Source: an uncultured Eubacteriaceae bacterium (GTDB lineage: Bacteria; Bacillota; Clostridia; Eubacteriales; Eubacteriaceae). Taken from it: a stretch of 35,859 bases of DNA. The position numbers and the translations under genes were made by a program. Shown here one piece after another: positions 6,581 through 13,485 of the stretch. Each line of letters starts with the position of its first letter. The stretch's first letter is position 1. The notes beneath the pieces are model-generated. The model was not told where the DNA came from, searched no databases, and worked only from the letters and a program-made list of their open reading frames with translations. The stretch is from the NCBI GenBank assembly GCA_945867155.1, contig CAMBHL010000011.1, positions 1 to 35,859 on the forward strand, in the 5' to 3' direction.

Positions 6581-8222
6581 CGCGTTGAAAACGGCCCTAA
6601 AAGCCACGGTGCGCCGCCACAGCAAACTCACATTTGTCTTAGTCCTCGCCATCGCCGCGTCGGTGCTCACAGCGCTGATCCCGCCGTTGGTGCTGGAGCG
6701 GGCCGTCAACCAGCTGGCGGCCCGGCATGCCCTGCCCTTCACCCTGGCCTTAATCTATTTCGCCTTCGTCGTTCTCGCCGACCTCGCTGAATCTCTCCAA
6801 GACGCCGCGGTCACCGTATTCGGCCAGAAACTCACCCACGGCATGCGCACACTTTTGGTGCAGAAACTGTCCCGTCTGCCGGCGGATTATTTTAACACCC
6901 ATCCCGCCGGCGAAACGGTGTCGATTTTCACGAACGACGGCGACGCCATCGACGTGCTGTACAGCGACGGGGTCATCTCGATGATCGCCGACACCCTGAA
7001 GCTCGCGGCCATCCTCGCCGTGGTGTTCACCCGCTCCAAAGGCCTCGGCCTGCTGCTACTCGCCGCGACGCCGCTGCTGTACCTGTTCACCCGCTGGTGC
7101 CAGCGCCGCACCCGGAACGCCCAGCTCGACAACCGCCGGGCCATTGCCAAAGTCAACCGTCACGTGCCGGAAACCCTGAGCTGCCTGCGCATGATTCGCA
7201 CCTTTCACGCCGAACGCTTCATGGAAAAGACCTACGACCGCCACATTGGAGAAAGCTACGCCGCGGTGGACCGCTCGAACTTCATCGACAGCATCTACTC
7301 CCCGGTGGTCCTCGTCTCTCAGGCCGCCGTCGTCGCCGTCATGATGATCTATGCCGCCAGAGGACAGACGTACCGGGCCTTTTTTGGGCTTTCCGTGGGT
7401 TCGGCGGTCGCCATGATCGCCTACGTCGGCCAGATCTTCGCCCCTTTGGAAAACATCGGCATGGAAATTCAGAACATCCAGGCCGCTGCAGCTGCCGTCG
7501 CCCACATCAATGAATTTCTCAATGAAGGCGAATGGGTGCCTGAATCCCTGCCTCCAGCAGACAACACTGACACAGTTTTCGACAACGTGACCTTTGGCTA
7601 CAACCCGGACCAGCCGGTGCTGAAGGACCTGTCCTTCACCCTGCATCCCGGAGAGCGGGCCACCTTCGTCGGCCGAACCGGTGCGGGCAAATCCACGGTC
7701 TTTCACCTGTTGACTGGACTCTACACGCCCCAACGGGGCCACATCTATCTTGGAGGCCAGAACTCAGCGGCCTTGAAGCCGAAAGACCGCCGCACCCTTT
7801 ACGGCTATGTGCCCCAGCAATTTGACGCCGTTCCCGGCACCGTCCGAGATCAGATCACCTTATTCGACCCGGCCATCGACGACGCCGCTGTACACAAAGC
7901 CCTCGCCCTCACCCAACTCGATGAAACGGTGAACGCTCTGCCCAAGGGACTGGGTACCCCCATGTCCCCGGATCTGTTTTCCAAAGGGCAGCGCCAGCTT
8001 TTGGCTATCGCCCGGGCCGTGGTCAGTGATCCGGACATCCTCCTCTTCGACGAAATCGCCGCCAATTTGGACGCAGTCACCGAAGCCCGAATCAGTGTGG
8101 CCTTAAACGCCGCCGCTAAAGGGCGCACCGTACTATCCATCTCACACCGCCTGAGTCGGATGTCCCAAAACGGGCAGATCATTCAAATTGAAGCCTCTAC
8201 TTTTCTTAATAAGAACCTTTAA
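6567..8222 (+). CDS. ABC exporter subunit B (catalytic Glu, odd signature)
   Basis: A 551-residue half-transporter with an N-terminal six-helix domain (about residues 20-300) and a nucleotide-binding domain (about 330-545). Walker A is GRTGAGKST, the Q-loop YVPQQFDAVPG, Walker B ILLFDEIAANLD with the catalytic Glu, and the H-loop SISHRLSRM. The signature is LFSKGQRQLLAIAR, departing from LSGGQ. Together with subunit A, the Asp Walker B of A faces this FSKGQ signature (degenerate site), while the Glu of B faces A's LSGGQ (active site). The start ATG 6567 lies inside the end of the previous gene and follows GAAAGGAGG, so the two are translated together. A flavodoxin-reductase relic follows 42 bases later. 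Confidence 0.92.
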   Translation: MPKNNALKTALKATVRRHSKLTFVLVLAIAASVLTALIPPLVLERAVNQLAARHALPFTLALIYFAFVVLADLAESLQDAAVTVFGQKLTHGMRTLLVQKLSRLPADYFNTHPAGETVSIFTNDGDAIDVLYSDGVISMIADTLKLAAILAVVFTRSKGLGLLLLAATPLLYLFTRWCQRRTRNAQLDNRRAIAKVNRHVPETLSCLRMIRTFHAERFMEKTYDRHIGESYAAVDRSNFIDSIYSPVVLVSQAAVVAVMMIYAARGQTYRAFFGLSVGSAVAMIAYVGQIFAPLENIGMEIQNIQAAAAAVAHINEFLNEGEWVPESLPPADNTDTVFDNVTFGYNPDQPVLKDLSFTLHPGERATFVGRTGAGKSTVFHLLTGLYTPQRGHIYLGGQNSAALKPKDRRTLYGYVPQQFDAVPGTVRDQITLFDPAIDDAAVHKALALTQLDETVNALPKGLGTPMSPDLFSKGQRQLLAIARAVVSDPDILLFDEIAANLDAVTEARISVALNAAAKGRTVLSISHRLSRMSQNGQIIQIEASTFLNKNL

Positions 8223-8264
8223 TGCGGTTCTCTTTTTACGAAAAAGGGAAGTAGGAGGTCTCTT

Positions 8265-8429
8265 ATGAAAATCGTCTGGATTAACGGAGAAAACCGCAAA
8301 GGCACCACCCATCACATCGCCCACACCTTTCGCTGTCGATTTAGCCCATATTTTTGTCGAAGCGGTAAGCTCATGGTATACTGGTATGGCGTCAATCTCA
8401 AAAAGCCTGTGCTTTGGCACAGCGCCTGA
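8265..8429 (+). pseudogene. Relic of an NAD(P)H-dependent FMN reductase gene
   Basis: A good ribosome site (GTAGGAGG, 8251-8258) precedes ATG 8265. The first residues, MKIVWINGENRKGTTHHIA, match the N-terminal flavin phosphate-binding loop of flavodoxin-fold NAD(P)H-dependent oxidoreductases, which usually read INGSPRKGNT. After about 22 residues the similarity stops and the frame runs through unrelated codons, including the promoter at 8354-8382, to TGA 8427-8429. A deletion seems to have removed the remaining 150 or so residues. A new function for the 54-residue peptide cannot be excluded. Confidence 0.6.
8354..8382 (+). promoter_or_regulatory. Promoter of the MprF-like acyltransferase gene
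   Basis: TTGTCG (8354-8359), a 17-bp spacer and TATACT (8377-8382). The predicted start is near 8389, 76 bases before ATG 8465. A short hairpin, CTGTGC-TTTG-GCACAG (8407-8422), lies in the leader. Confidence 0.5.
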
Positions 8430-8464
8430 CGTACTCGATATTTTGACATAAGGATGGTGAACCT

Positions 8465-9577
8465 ATGAAACAACAGCAAAAAAATACCAATCATAACGAC
8501 GACCAGCAATGGACACAGGTCCGCGGCATCTTGAGAAAATACAGTGAAAATTCTCTGGCTTATCTGTCTTTGGAGCCGGACAAGCAGTGGTTTTTCGCGG
8601 AGGGCTTCGAAGGCGTCGCCAGTTACGCCATTTCCGGCCACACCATGGTCATTTGCGGAGATCCGATCTGTGCCGATGCGAATTTTTCGGCTTTCCTGTC
8701 GCAGCTTAAAAAATTTGCGGCCGCGCACCGGTACCGAATCGTCTTTTTAATGACCCTGGAAAAGCATCTTCAAGCTTACCAGGATGCCGGATTCGGCTTC
8801 CACAAAAGCGGAGAAGAGGCTGTGTTTAATGTGCAGACCTGGTCCATGGCTGGCGGCCGGTGCGCCAAGGTGCGTTCCTCCTTTCACACCGCTGTGCACA
8901 AGGGATTAAAGGTCAAAGAATACCGCCCCTGGGACAAAAGGGATCCGGCCATTGAAGCGCAGTTTACAGATATCACCGACCAGTGGCTTAAGGGCAAACA
9001 CACCGCCCGCCTCCAGTTTGCCGTCGGCAGTCTGATGCTGGAGCGGCCCTGCGACAAACGCTATTTCTACGCAGTGGACGCCAAGGGCGTGATTCAAGGG
9101 ATCAATGTTCTCAACCCCTACCGTTCAGGGAAAGCGTGGATCGTCGACATCATGCGGCGCCGAGAAGGCTGCCCCCACGGGGTCATGGAGCTTTTGTTCC
9201 ACGACATCATGGCTAAACTGAAGGCGGAAGGTGCCGAGCAGGTCAGCCTGGGCGCTGCGCCCTTTTACCGTACAACGGCGCATCCCCACGCAGACCTCTC
9301 CGAGCGAGCAGAGCATTACGTCTACAACCATATGAACTATATGTACGGATTTAAATCCCTGCAGCAGGCCAAGGCTAAATACAATCCAAAGTGGCAGAAT
9401 ATCTACATCGTCTGCCGACCCAAACATCTGTCCCCGTGGATGGAAGAAGCGGCCTTCGCCGTGTTAGATTCCCATGGCTTTCGCGATTACGTGCGCTCCT
9501 TCCTCGAAATGCGGCGCATTGAGAAAGATAAAAAGAAAAAAGCAAGGCAAAACAAACGCCTGCAAAGAAAGGAATGA
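8465..9577 (+). CDS. Stand-alone LPG-synthase C-terminal domain protein (DUF2156)
   Basis: A 370-residue soluble protein matching the phosphatidylglycerol lysyltransferase C-terminal domain (PF09924), which in MprF transfers an amino acid from aminoacyl-tRNA to a lipid. Two GNAT-like halves are expected. Visible family features are the GDPIC motif (about residue 65) in the first half, and IVDIMRRREGCPHGVMELLF (about 225-245) followed by EQVSLGAAPF in the second. The multi-helix flippase domain of MprF is absent, so this is a catalytic-domain-only form; such proteins modify phosphatidylglycerol or other acceptors, and the acceptor here is unknown. The last 30 residues are very rich in Lys and Arg, perhaps for membrane contact. 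ATG 8465 follows AAGGATGGTGA. The gene ends six bases before the hydrolase gene and probably forms an operon with it. Confidence 0.82.
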   Translation: MKQQQKNTNHNDDQQWTQVRGILRKYSENSLAYLSLEPDKQWFFAEGFEGVASYAISGHTMVICGDPICADANFSAFLSQLKKFAAAHRYRIVFLMTLEKHLQAYQDAGFGFHKSGEEAVFNVQTWSMAGGRCAKVRSSFHTAVHKGLKVKEYRPWDKRDPAIEAQFTDITDQWLKGKHTARLQFAVGSLMLERPCDKRYFYAVDAKGVIQGINVLNPYRSGKAWIVDIMRRREGCPHGVMELLFHDIMAKLKAEGAEQVSLGAAPFYRTTAHPHADLSERAEHYVYNHMNYMYGFKSLQQAKAKYNPKWQNIYIVCRPKHLSPWMEEAAFAVLDSHGFRDYVRSFLEMRRIEKDKKKKARQNKRLQRKE

Positions 9578-9583
9578 TCGGCC

Positions 9584-10240
9584 GTGAAAACTATCCGCCT
9601 CAACGGTTTAACGCTTTCCTACCGGGTCGTCGGTCGGGGCAGACCGATGCTTTTGGTCCACGGCAACGGCGAAGATCACCGCATATTTAGTCGTTCGGTC
9701 CGTCTGCTCAAGGCACATTTCACTTGTTATTTGATCGATTCCAGAGGGCATGGCATGAGCAGCCCCGTAAACACCTTCCATTATCGAGAAATGGCGGAAG
9801 ATATGGTCATGTTTTTGCGTAAAAAAAATCTCAAAGATGTGGCCTTTGTAGGATTTTCTGACGGCGGGATTATCGGCCTCCTCGCTGCTGCCATGACCCG
9901 ACGGATCACGACATTGGTGGCCTGCGGGGCCAACCGCCGCCCCAAAGGGCTGCGGCCGTTTTTCCGGTTGTCTTTGCGGATTGGCAATTTTTTCCGGAAG
10001 GATCCGCTGCGTCAGCTGATGCTGTGCGAGCCGGACATCACGGATCAGGAGCTGCAGCGCATTCGGGCCAATACCTTGGTCCTCGCGGGGCAGCACGACC
10101 TAATCAAGCGGAAAGAGACCGACGAAATAGCCGAAAAGATCCCACACGCAAAAGAAATGATCCTTCCCGGCGAATCCCATAGCAGCTACGTGGTGAACAG
10201 CGATAAATTGGGAAAAATAATTCTGAAGGATATGACGTGA
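9584..10240 (+). CDS. Alpha/beta hydrolase
   Basis: A 218-residue alpha/beta-hydrolase-fold enzyme. The oxyanion-hole segment is LLVHGNGEDHRIF (about residues 22-34), the nucleophile elbow GFSDGG (Ser near residue 92), the acidic residue lies in LAGQHDLIK and the catalytic His in GESHSSYV near the C-terminus. The cap region is short. The start is a GTG at 9584, preceded by AAAGGAA; it lies six bases after the acyltransferase gene, suggesting one transcript. The enzyme may act on an ester or aminoacyl-ester, perhaps reversing the neighbour's product, but that is a guess from context. The substrate is unknown. Confidence 0.85.
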   Translation: MKTIRLNGLTLSYRVVGRGRPMLLVHGNGEDHRIFSRSVRLLKAHFTCYLIDSRGHGMSSPVNTFHYREMAEDMVMFLRKKNLKDVAFVGFSDGGIIGLLAAAMTRRITTLVACGANRRPKGLRPFFRLSLRIGNFFRKDPLRQLMLCEPDITDQELQRIRANTLVLAGQHDLIKRKETDEIAEKIPHAKEMILPGESHSSYVVNSDKLGKIILKDMT

Positions 10241-10255
10241 GTTGCCCCTCGACCT

Positions 10256-11149
10256 TTACCGCCGTTTGTTTATCACATTCATCACAATGTAAATCCCGAT
10301 CAGCACCGCCGTGGTCCCGGCGAGGACGGCGGCCATGACAGCAGGGCTGACCGCCTTGTCGTTCACGTACAAGCTGCAGTCGACGCTGTCTTTGAGGGCC
10401 TTGAGCGCGGGCGCCGGCACTCCGGCATCCTTTAGCGCGCCAAAGGCGCCGCGCATCGTGTGCCGTCTGAGCAGCACCGTGCCGTACGTTCCCGGCAGCC
10501 AGGTGATGACTTTCTTCAATTTGGGGCTGAAAGACGCAATGGGCATATAGGCGCCGCAGATAAAGCCGTAGGCCGAGCTAATGATCGTCCCCACTGCCGA
10601 AATCTGCCCCTGGGTCGTCAGGAAAAAATTGATGATTGAGGACAGCGCCGTCCCGAAAAATACCAGCAATACCACGTCGCCGACGATGTGTAAGATATCC
10701 ACGACTGTCAAATACCACCCCACCGACGACAAATAAAGCAAGCCGATGCCCATGGCGCTCAGGCAGACGAGCAGCGTCGTGCCCACCGCCGACAGGTAAT
10801 AACTGAACGACAGGATCGAACGTTTGACCGGGGCAATGGTCAAATCGCGGATCGCGCCGGTGACCTTGTCCTGCACCATGACCATATTGGCGCAGAAGGC
10901 GACGGTCACACAGGATACGGCCAAAAGCGACGAGATCAGCTGCCCGCCGACCAGCCCGCCGATCACTTGGTCCGAAAGGTTGAGGCCCGCCGACAGCCCA
11001 GATTTAAAAGATTCGCGGTAAACCTTCGCGAGAAAGGTCGCGTACAGAACAAGCAAAATCATCGGCGTGATCAGCGAGCTGAAAAACATCCCCTTATCTT
11101 TGAAATACAGCTTGCTGTTTCGCTTGGTGAGTATGATGAGCGGTTTCAT
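10256..11149 (-). CDS. ABC-2 type transporter permease
   Basis: A 297-residue membrane protein with about six helices, in the ABC-2 permease pattern of drug or polysaccharide exporters (DrrB-like). The N-terminal segment FFSSLITPMILLVLYATFLA is the first helix after a cytoplasmic amphipathic start, followed by a large external loop. Its ATG (11149) overlaps the stop region of the ATPase gene by four bases (ATGA), so the two are coupled and form one exporter. A second external region of about 50 residues lies between the last two helices. The substrate is unknown; DrrAB-type systems commonly export hydrophobic compounds. It is convergent with the hydrolase gene, 15 bases away. Confidence 0.88.
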   Translation of the reverse strand: MKPLIILTKRNSKLYFKDKGMFFSSLITPMILLVLYATFLAKVYRESFKSGLSAGLNLSDQVIGGLVGGQLISSLLAVSCVTVAFCANMVMVQDKVTGAIRDLTIAPVKRSILSFSYYLSAVGTTLLVCLSAMGIGLLYLSSVGWYLTVVDILHIVGDVVLLVFFGTALSSIINFFLTTQGQISAVGTIISSAYGFICGAYMPIASFSPKLKKVITWLPGTYGTVLLRRHTMRGAFGALKDAGVPAPALKALKDSVDCSLYVNDKAVSPAVMAAVLAGTTAVLIGIYIVMNVINKRR

Positions 11150-12060
11150 TGCGCCTGGGCCTCCTTGAGTGATTTGCCGGTTGCCGCCAGAAAGACGTCG
11201 TCCATTTTGCCCTTCGTCACTTCAAAATCTACGAAACGTTCAGGATATTGTGCGATGAGCTTTGCCGCTACCGCCGTATTCGGCACGGCGACGCGGATGC
11301 CGTCGCGAATCGGTTTCCAGGGCAGGCCGAACTGCTCAGCTGTTTCTGCCCCCACGCCGTAAAGGGTGATAAAGTCGCCGGTGTAGCGATTCTTGAGAGC
11401 CAAGGGCGTGCCCTCTGCCGCAATCTTCCCAGCGTCGAGGATCACCACGTGATCGGCATCGGCTGCCTCTTCCATGTAATGGGTGGTCAAAAAGACGGTG
11501 AGCTGCGCCGTCTGGCGCAGCTGCCCGATCACCTGCCAGACGCGCTGCCGCGTCTGTGGGTCGAGCCCGGTAGTCGGTTCGTCGAGAATGAGCAGCTTTG
11601 GCCGGTGAACCAGCGCCCGGGCGATGTCGATGCGCCGGCGCTGCCCGCCCGAGAGCTTGCCGACCGGCCGCCTCAGCAGATCGGCAAAGTCCAATAGCTC
11701 AGTCAATTCTCTGAGGCGCCGCGTGAAGGCTTCGCCGGTGATGCCGTAGAGCGCCGCACGGGATTCGAGATTGTCCCGCACCGACAAGCGCTGATCCAGC
11801 ACCGAATTTTGAAACACCACGCCGATCTTGGCTTTCACCGCATCGACATCTGCGTCGATATCGACGCCGTCTATGAGAATCCGGCCGCTGTCTTTCGCAA
11901 GCTGACCGCACATCATGTGAATCGTCGTGCTTTTCCCGGCGCCGTTGACACCGAGAAAGGCGAACAGCTCGCCGGTCTCGACTTGAAAGCTCAAATCCTG
12001 CACCGCGTGCAGCGCCCCGAAGCTTTTGTTCAGCGCATCTATTTTAATTATCTCCGCCAT
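11146..12060 (-). CDS. ABC transporter ATP-binding protein (DrrA-like)
   Basis: A 304-residue ATPase of the DrrA/CcmA type. Walker A is GVNGAGKST (about residue 38), the Q-loop VVFQNSVLD, the signature KLSGGQRRRIDIAR (about 138), Walker B LLILDEPTTGLD (about 160) and the H-loop FLTTHYMEEA. The C-terminal 75 residues form the extension typical of drug-export ATPases. It pairs with the permease through a four-base overlap. The promoter upstream (12092-12136) carries two direct TTTTAC repeats shared with a truncated paralogue at 12897-13325. A 185-bp stretch (11750-11934) is identical to that paralogue. The XRE-type membrane regulator just upstream may control it. Confidence 0.93.
   Translation of the reverse strand: MAEIIKIDALNKSFGALHAVQDLSFQVETGELFAFLGVNGAGKSTTIHMMCGQLAKDSGRILIDGVDIDADVDAVKAKIGVVFQNSVLDQRLSVRDNLESRAALYGITGEAFTRRLRELTELLDFADLLRRPVGKLSGGQRRRIDIARALVHRPKLLILDEPTTGLDPQTRQRVWQVIGQLRQTAQLTVFLTTHYMEEAADADHVVILDAGKIAAEGTPLALKNRYTGDFITLYGVGAETAEQFGLPWKPIRDGIRVAVPNTAVAAKLIAQYPERFVDFEVTKGKMDDVFLAATGKSLKEAQAQ
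11750..11934 (-). repeat. 185-bp perfect direct repeat, copy 1
   Basis: This segment, inside the intact ATPase gene, is identical base for base to 13015-13199. Beyond 11934 the two genes continue to align but with about 20 differences in the next 126 bases. Left of 11750 they are unrelated. Confidence 0.9.
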
Positions 12061-12091
12061 ATTTCCGATTCCCCTCTATAGCTTTTTGTTT

Positions 12092-12136
12092 ATTATCTCA
12101 CGATTTTGCGCCTCTGTCTGTAAAAGATTGGTAAAA
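12092..12136 (-). promoter_or_regulatory. Promoter with TTTTAC direct repeats (intact ATPase)
   Basis: On the minus strand two TTTTAC hexamers (12136-12131 and 12125-12120) stand 11 bp apart, start to start. A -10-like GATAAT (12097-12092) follows 22 bp after the second. The same arrangement with the same spacing precedes the truncated paralogue. An 11-bp repeat pitch is typical of OmpR-family response regulators, so activator control is inferred. Confidence 0.5.
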
Positions 12137-12147
12137 CGCGGCGGCGG

Positions 12148-12762
12148 TCAGTCTTCTTTGTTTAAGACCTTTTTGTGCCAGCTGCGTCTGCCGCATTTCG
12201 GGCATTTCATATACCGCGTTCGGCCGATGTGCGGCGCGAGATTCGTCTGCCAGTACGTCGGCACGTAGCGATGATGGCAGTGCTGGCATTCGTAGTACCC
12301 GGCTTTCTGCTCAATCCCCACCGCGATAAAGGCAATCGTGACGATCTGTACCACCGACAGCACAATCAGTACCGCCCGCACCCAAAGCGCCATCTCTGCA
12401 AATGACGCCACAAAGGCTAAAACGATCCCGGAAATAATTGTCGGGAGGGTCATCTGTTTTTCGATTTTGAGCATCTGCCGGTTCTTCTCTTCCAAGGCCT
12501 GCCCCATGGCCAGAAGATTTTCTTCAGCTTTTTGATCGTACCTGTCTGACATCACTTTTTCGCCCGATAAGAGCTCGTTGACATTAATGCCGAGGATGGC
12601 GCACAGCTCCAGCATGATTCCGGAGTCCGGCATGGATTTCCCCGTCTCCCACTTCGACACCGCGCGGTCGGTGATCCCGAGCTTCTTCGCGAGGTCCGCC
12701 TGGGTCATCCCCTGCGCCTTTCTGCAGGATGCGATAAATTTTCCGATTTTGCTCTGGTCCAT
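12148..12762 (-). CDS. XRE-family HTH protein with membrane and zinc-ribbon parts
   Basis: A 204-residue protein in three parts. Residues 1-65 are a Cro/C1-type helix-turn-helix domain: MTQADLAKKLGITDRAVSKW is a textbook example. Residues about 105-150 contain two hydrophobic helices (LPTIISGIVLAFVASFAEM and VRAVLIVLSVVQIVTIAFI), so the protein should sit in the membrane with its DNA-binding head in the cytoplasm. The C-terminal 50 residues hold a zinc-ribbon-like pair of knuckles, CQHC near residue 161 and CPKC near 190. The start ATG 12762 follows AAAGGAGGTG. It lies between two DrrA-like ATPase genes on the same strand, 87 bases upstream of the intact one, and may sense envelope stress for it. 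Regulation by this protein is inference from position. Confidence 0.85.
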   Translation of the reverse strand: MDQSKIGKFIASCRKAQGMTQADLAKKLGITDRAVSKWETGKSMPDSGIMLELCAILGINVNELLSGEKVMSDRYDQKAEENLLAMGQALEEKNRQMLKIEKQMTLPTIISGIVLAFVASFAEMALWVRAVLIVLSVVQIVTIAFIAVGIEQKAGYYECQHCHHRYVPTYWQTNLAPHIGRTRYMKCPKCGRRSWHKKVLNKED

Positions 12763-12851
12763 ATATCGGGCACCTCCTTTCTGATCCCCAGTCTACACGA
12801 AAGCGGCGCATTTTGATACCAACCAGCGGTTGAGTGGCGCTGTTTTCGTGT

Positions 12852-12887
12852 AAAAAAGCCCTCTCGATGATTGAACATCGAAAGGGC
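12852..12887 (-). terminator. Rho-independent terminator after the truncated ATPase
   Basis: On the minus strand GCCCTTTCGATG (12887-12876) pairs with CATCGAGAGGGC (12869-12858) around a six-base loop, followed by six T residues (12857-12852). It ends the truncated ATPase unit nine bases after its stop and insulates the XRE gene. Confidence 0.88.
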
Positions 12888-12896
12888 CTGGGCCGC

Positions 12897-13325
12897 CTAT
12901 TCGTCTACGTCGATTCGTTCGATTTTAAAAATAACTGGGCGGGTGCCGTCGTTGCAGCACGCGATCATCACGCGGTCGTCCTTCATCCAGCCGTGCATGA
13001 TGCTGCCGCCCTGAAGCGCCGCACGGGATTCGAGATTGTCCCGCACCGACAAGCGCTGATCCAGCACCGAATTTTGAAACACCACGCCGATCTTGGCTTT
13101 CACCGCATCGACATCTGCGTCGATATCGACGCCGTCTATGAGAATCCGGCCGCTGTCTTTCGCAAGCTGACCGCACATCATGTGAATCGTCGTGCTTTTG
13201 CCGGCTCCGTTGACACCGAGAAAGGCGAACAGCTCGCCGGTTCCAACCCGAAAACTTAAATCACGCACCGCGCGAAGGGTGCCGAAACTTTTGTTCAGCG
13301 CGTCAATTTTAATCATCTCCGCCAT
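12897..13325 (-). pseudogene. Truncated ABC ATPase (DrrA-like) fused to foreign tail
   Basis: The first 105 or so residues repeat the N-terminus of the neighbouring ATPase, including Walker A GVNGAGKST and the Q-loop VVFQNSVLD. After ESRAAL the similarity ends abruptly and a 35-residue unrelated tail, beginning GGSIMHGWMKDDRVMI, leads to TAG 12897-12899. Signature motif, Walker B and H-loop are all missing, so it cannot hydrolyse ATP as an ABC subunit. I chose ATG 13325, which aligns with the paralogue's start, over the in-frame ATG two codons upstream that is too near the GGAG. No permease gene follows. It keeps its own promoter and terminator, so it may still be expressed. Confidence 0.8.
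13015..13199 (-). repeat. 185-bp perfect direct repeat, copy 2
   Basis: Identical to 11750-11934, offset by 1265 bases. Its left end coincides with the point where the truncated ATPase turns into unrelated sequence. Its right end is the point where identity to the intact gene falls to roughly 84 percent. Confidence 0.9.
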
Positions 13326-13366
13326 TTTCATTTCTCCATTGATTTTACAAATTTCGTTTTTTGTTT

Positions 13367-13411
13367 ATTATCTCATGATTTTGAGATGTTTTCAGTAAAA
13401 AGGATGTAAAA
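13367..13411 (-). promoter_or_regulatory. Promoter with TTTTAC direct repeats (truncated ATPase)
   Basis: On the minus strand TTTTAC at 13411-13406 and again at 13400-13395, 11 bp apart, with GATAAT (13372-13367) 22 bp further on. The arrangement is identical to 12092-12136. An extra inverted repeat, TCTCA-N6-TGAGA, overlaps the -10 only in this copy. Confidence 0.5.
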
Positions 13412-13440
13412 TCACTAGCTCCAGTTAAATTTTTGCAAAG

Positions 13441-13480
13441 AAAAACCCTTCCGGCAATATGCTTTGCCAGAAGGGTTTTT
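13441..13480. terminator. Bidirectional terminator hairpin
   Basis: AAAAACCCTTC (13441-13451) pairs with GAAGGGTTTTT (13470-13480), and the inner GGCAA with TTGCC, with one mismatch. On the minus strand it ends the gene at 13486-14250, five bases after its stop. Confidence 0.85.
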
Positions 13481-13485
13481 GTCGT

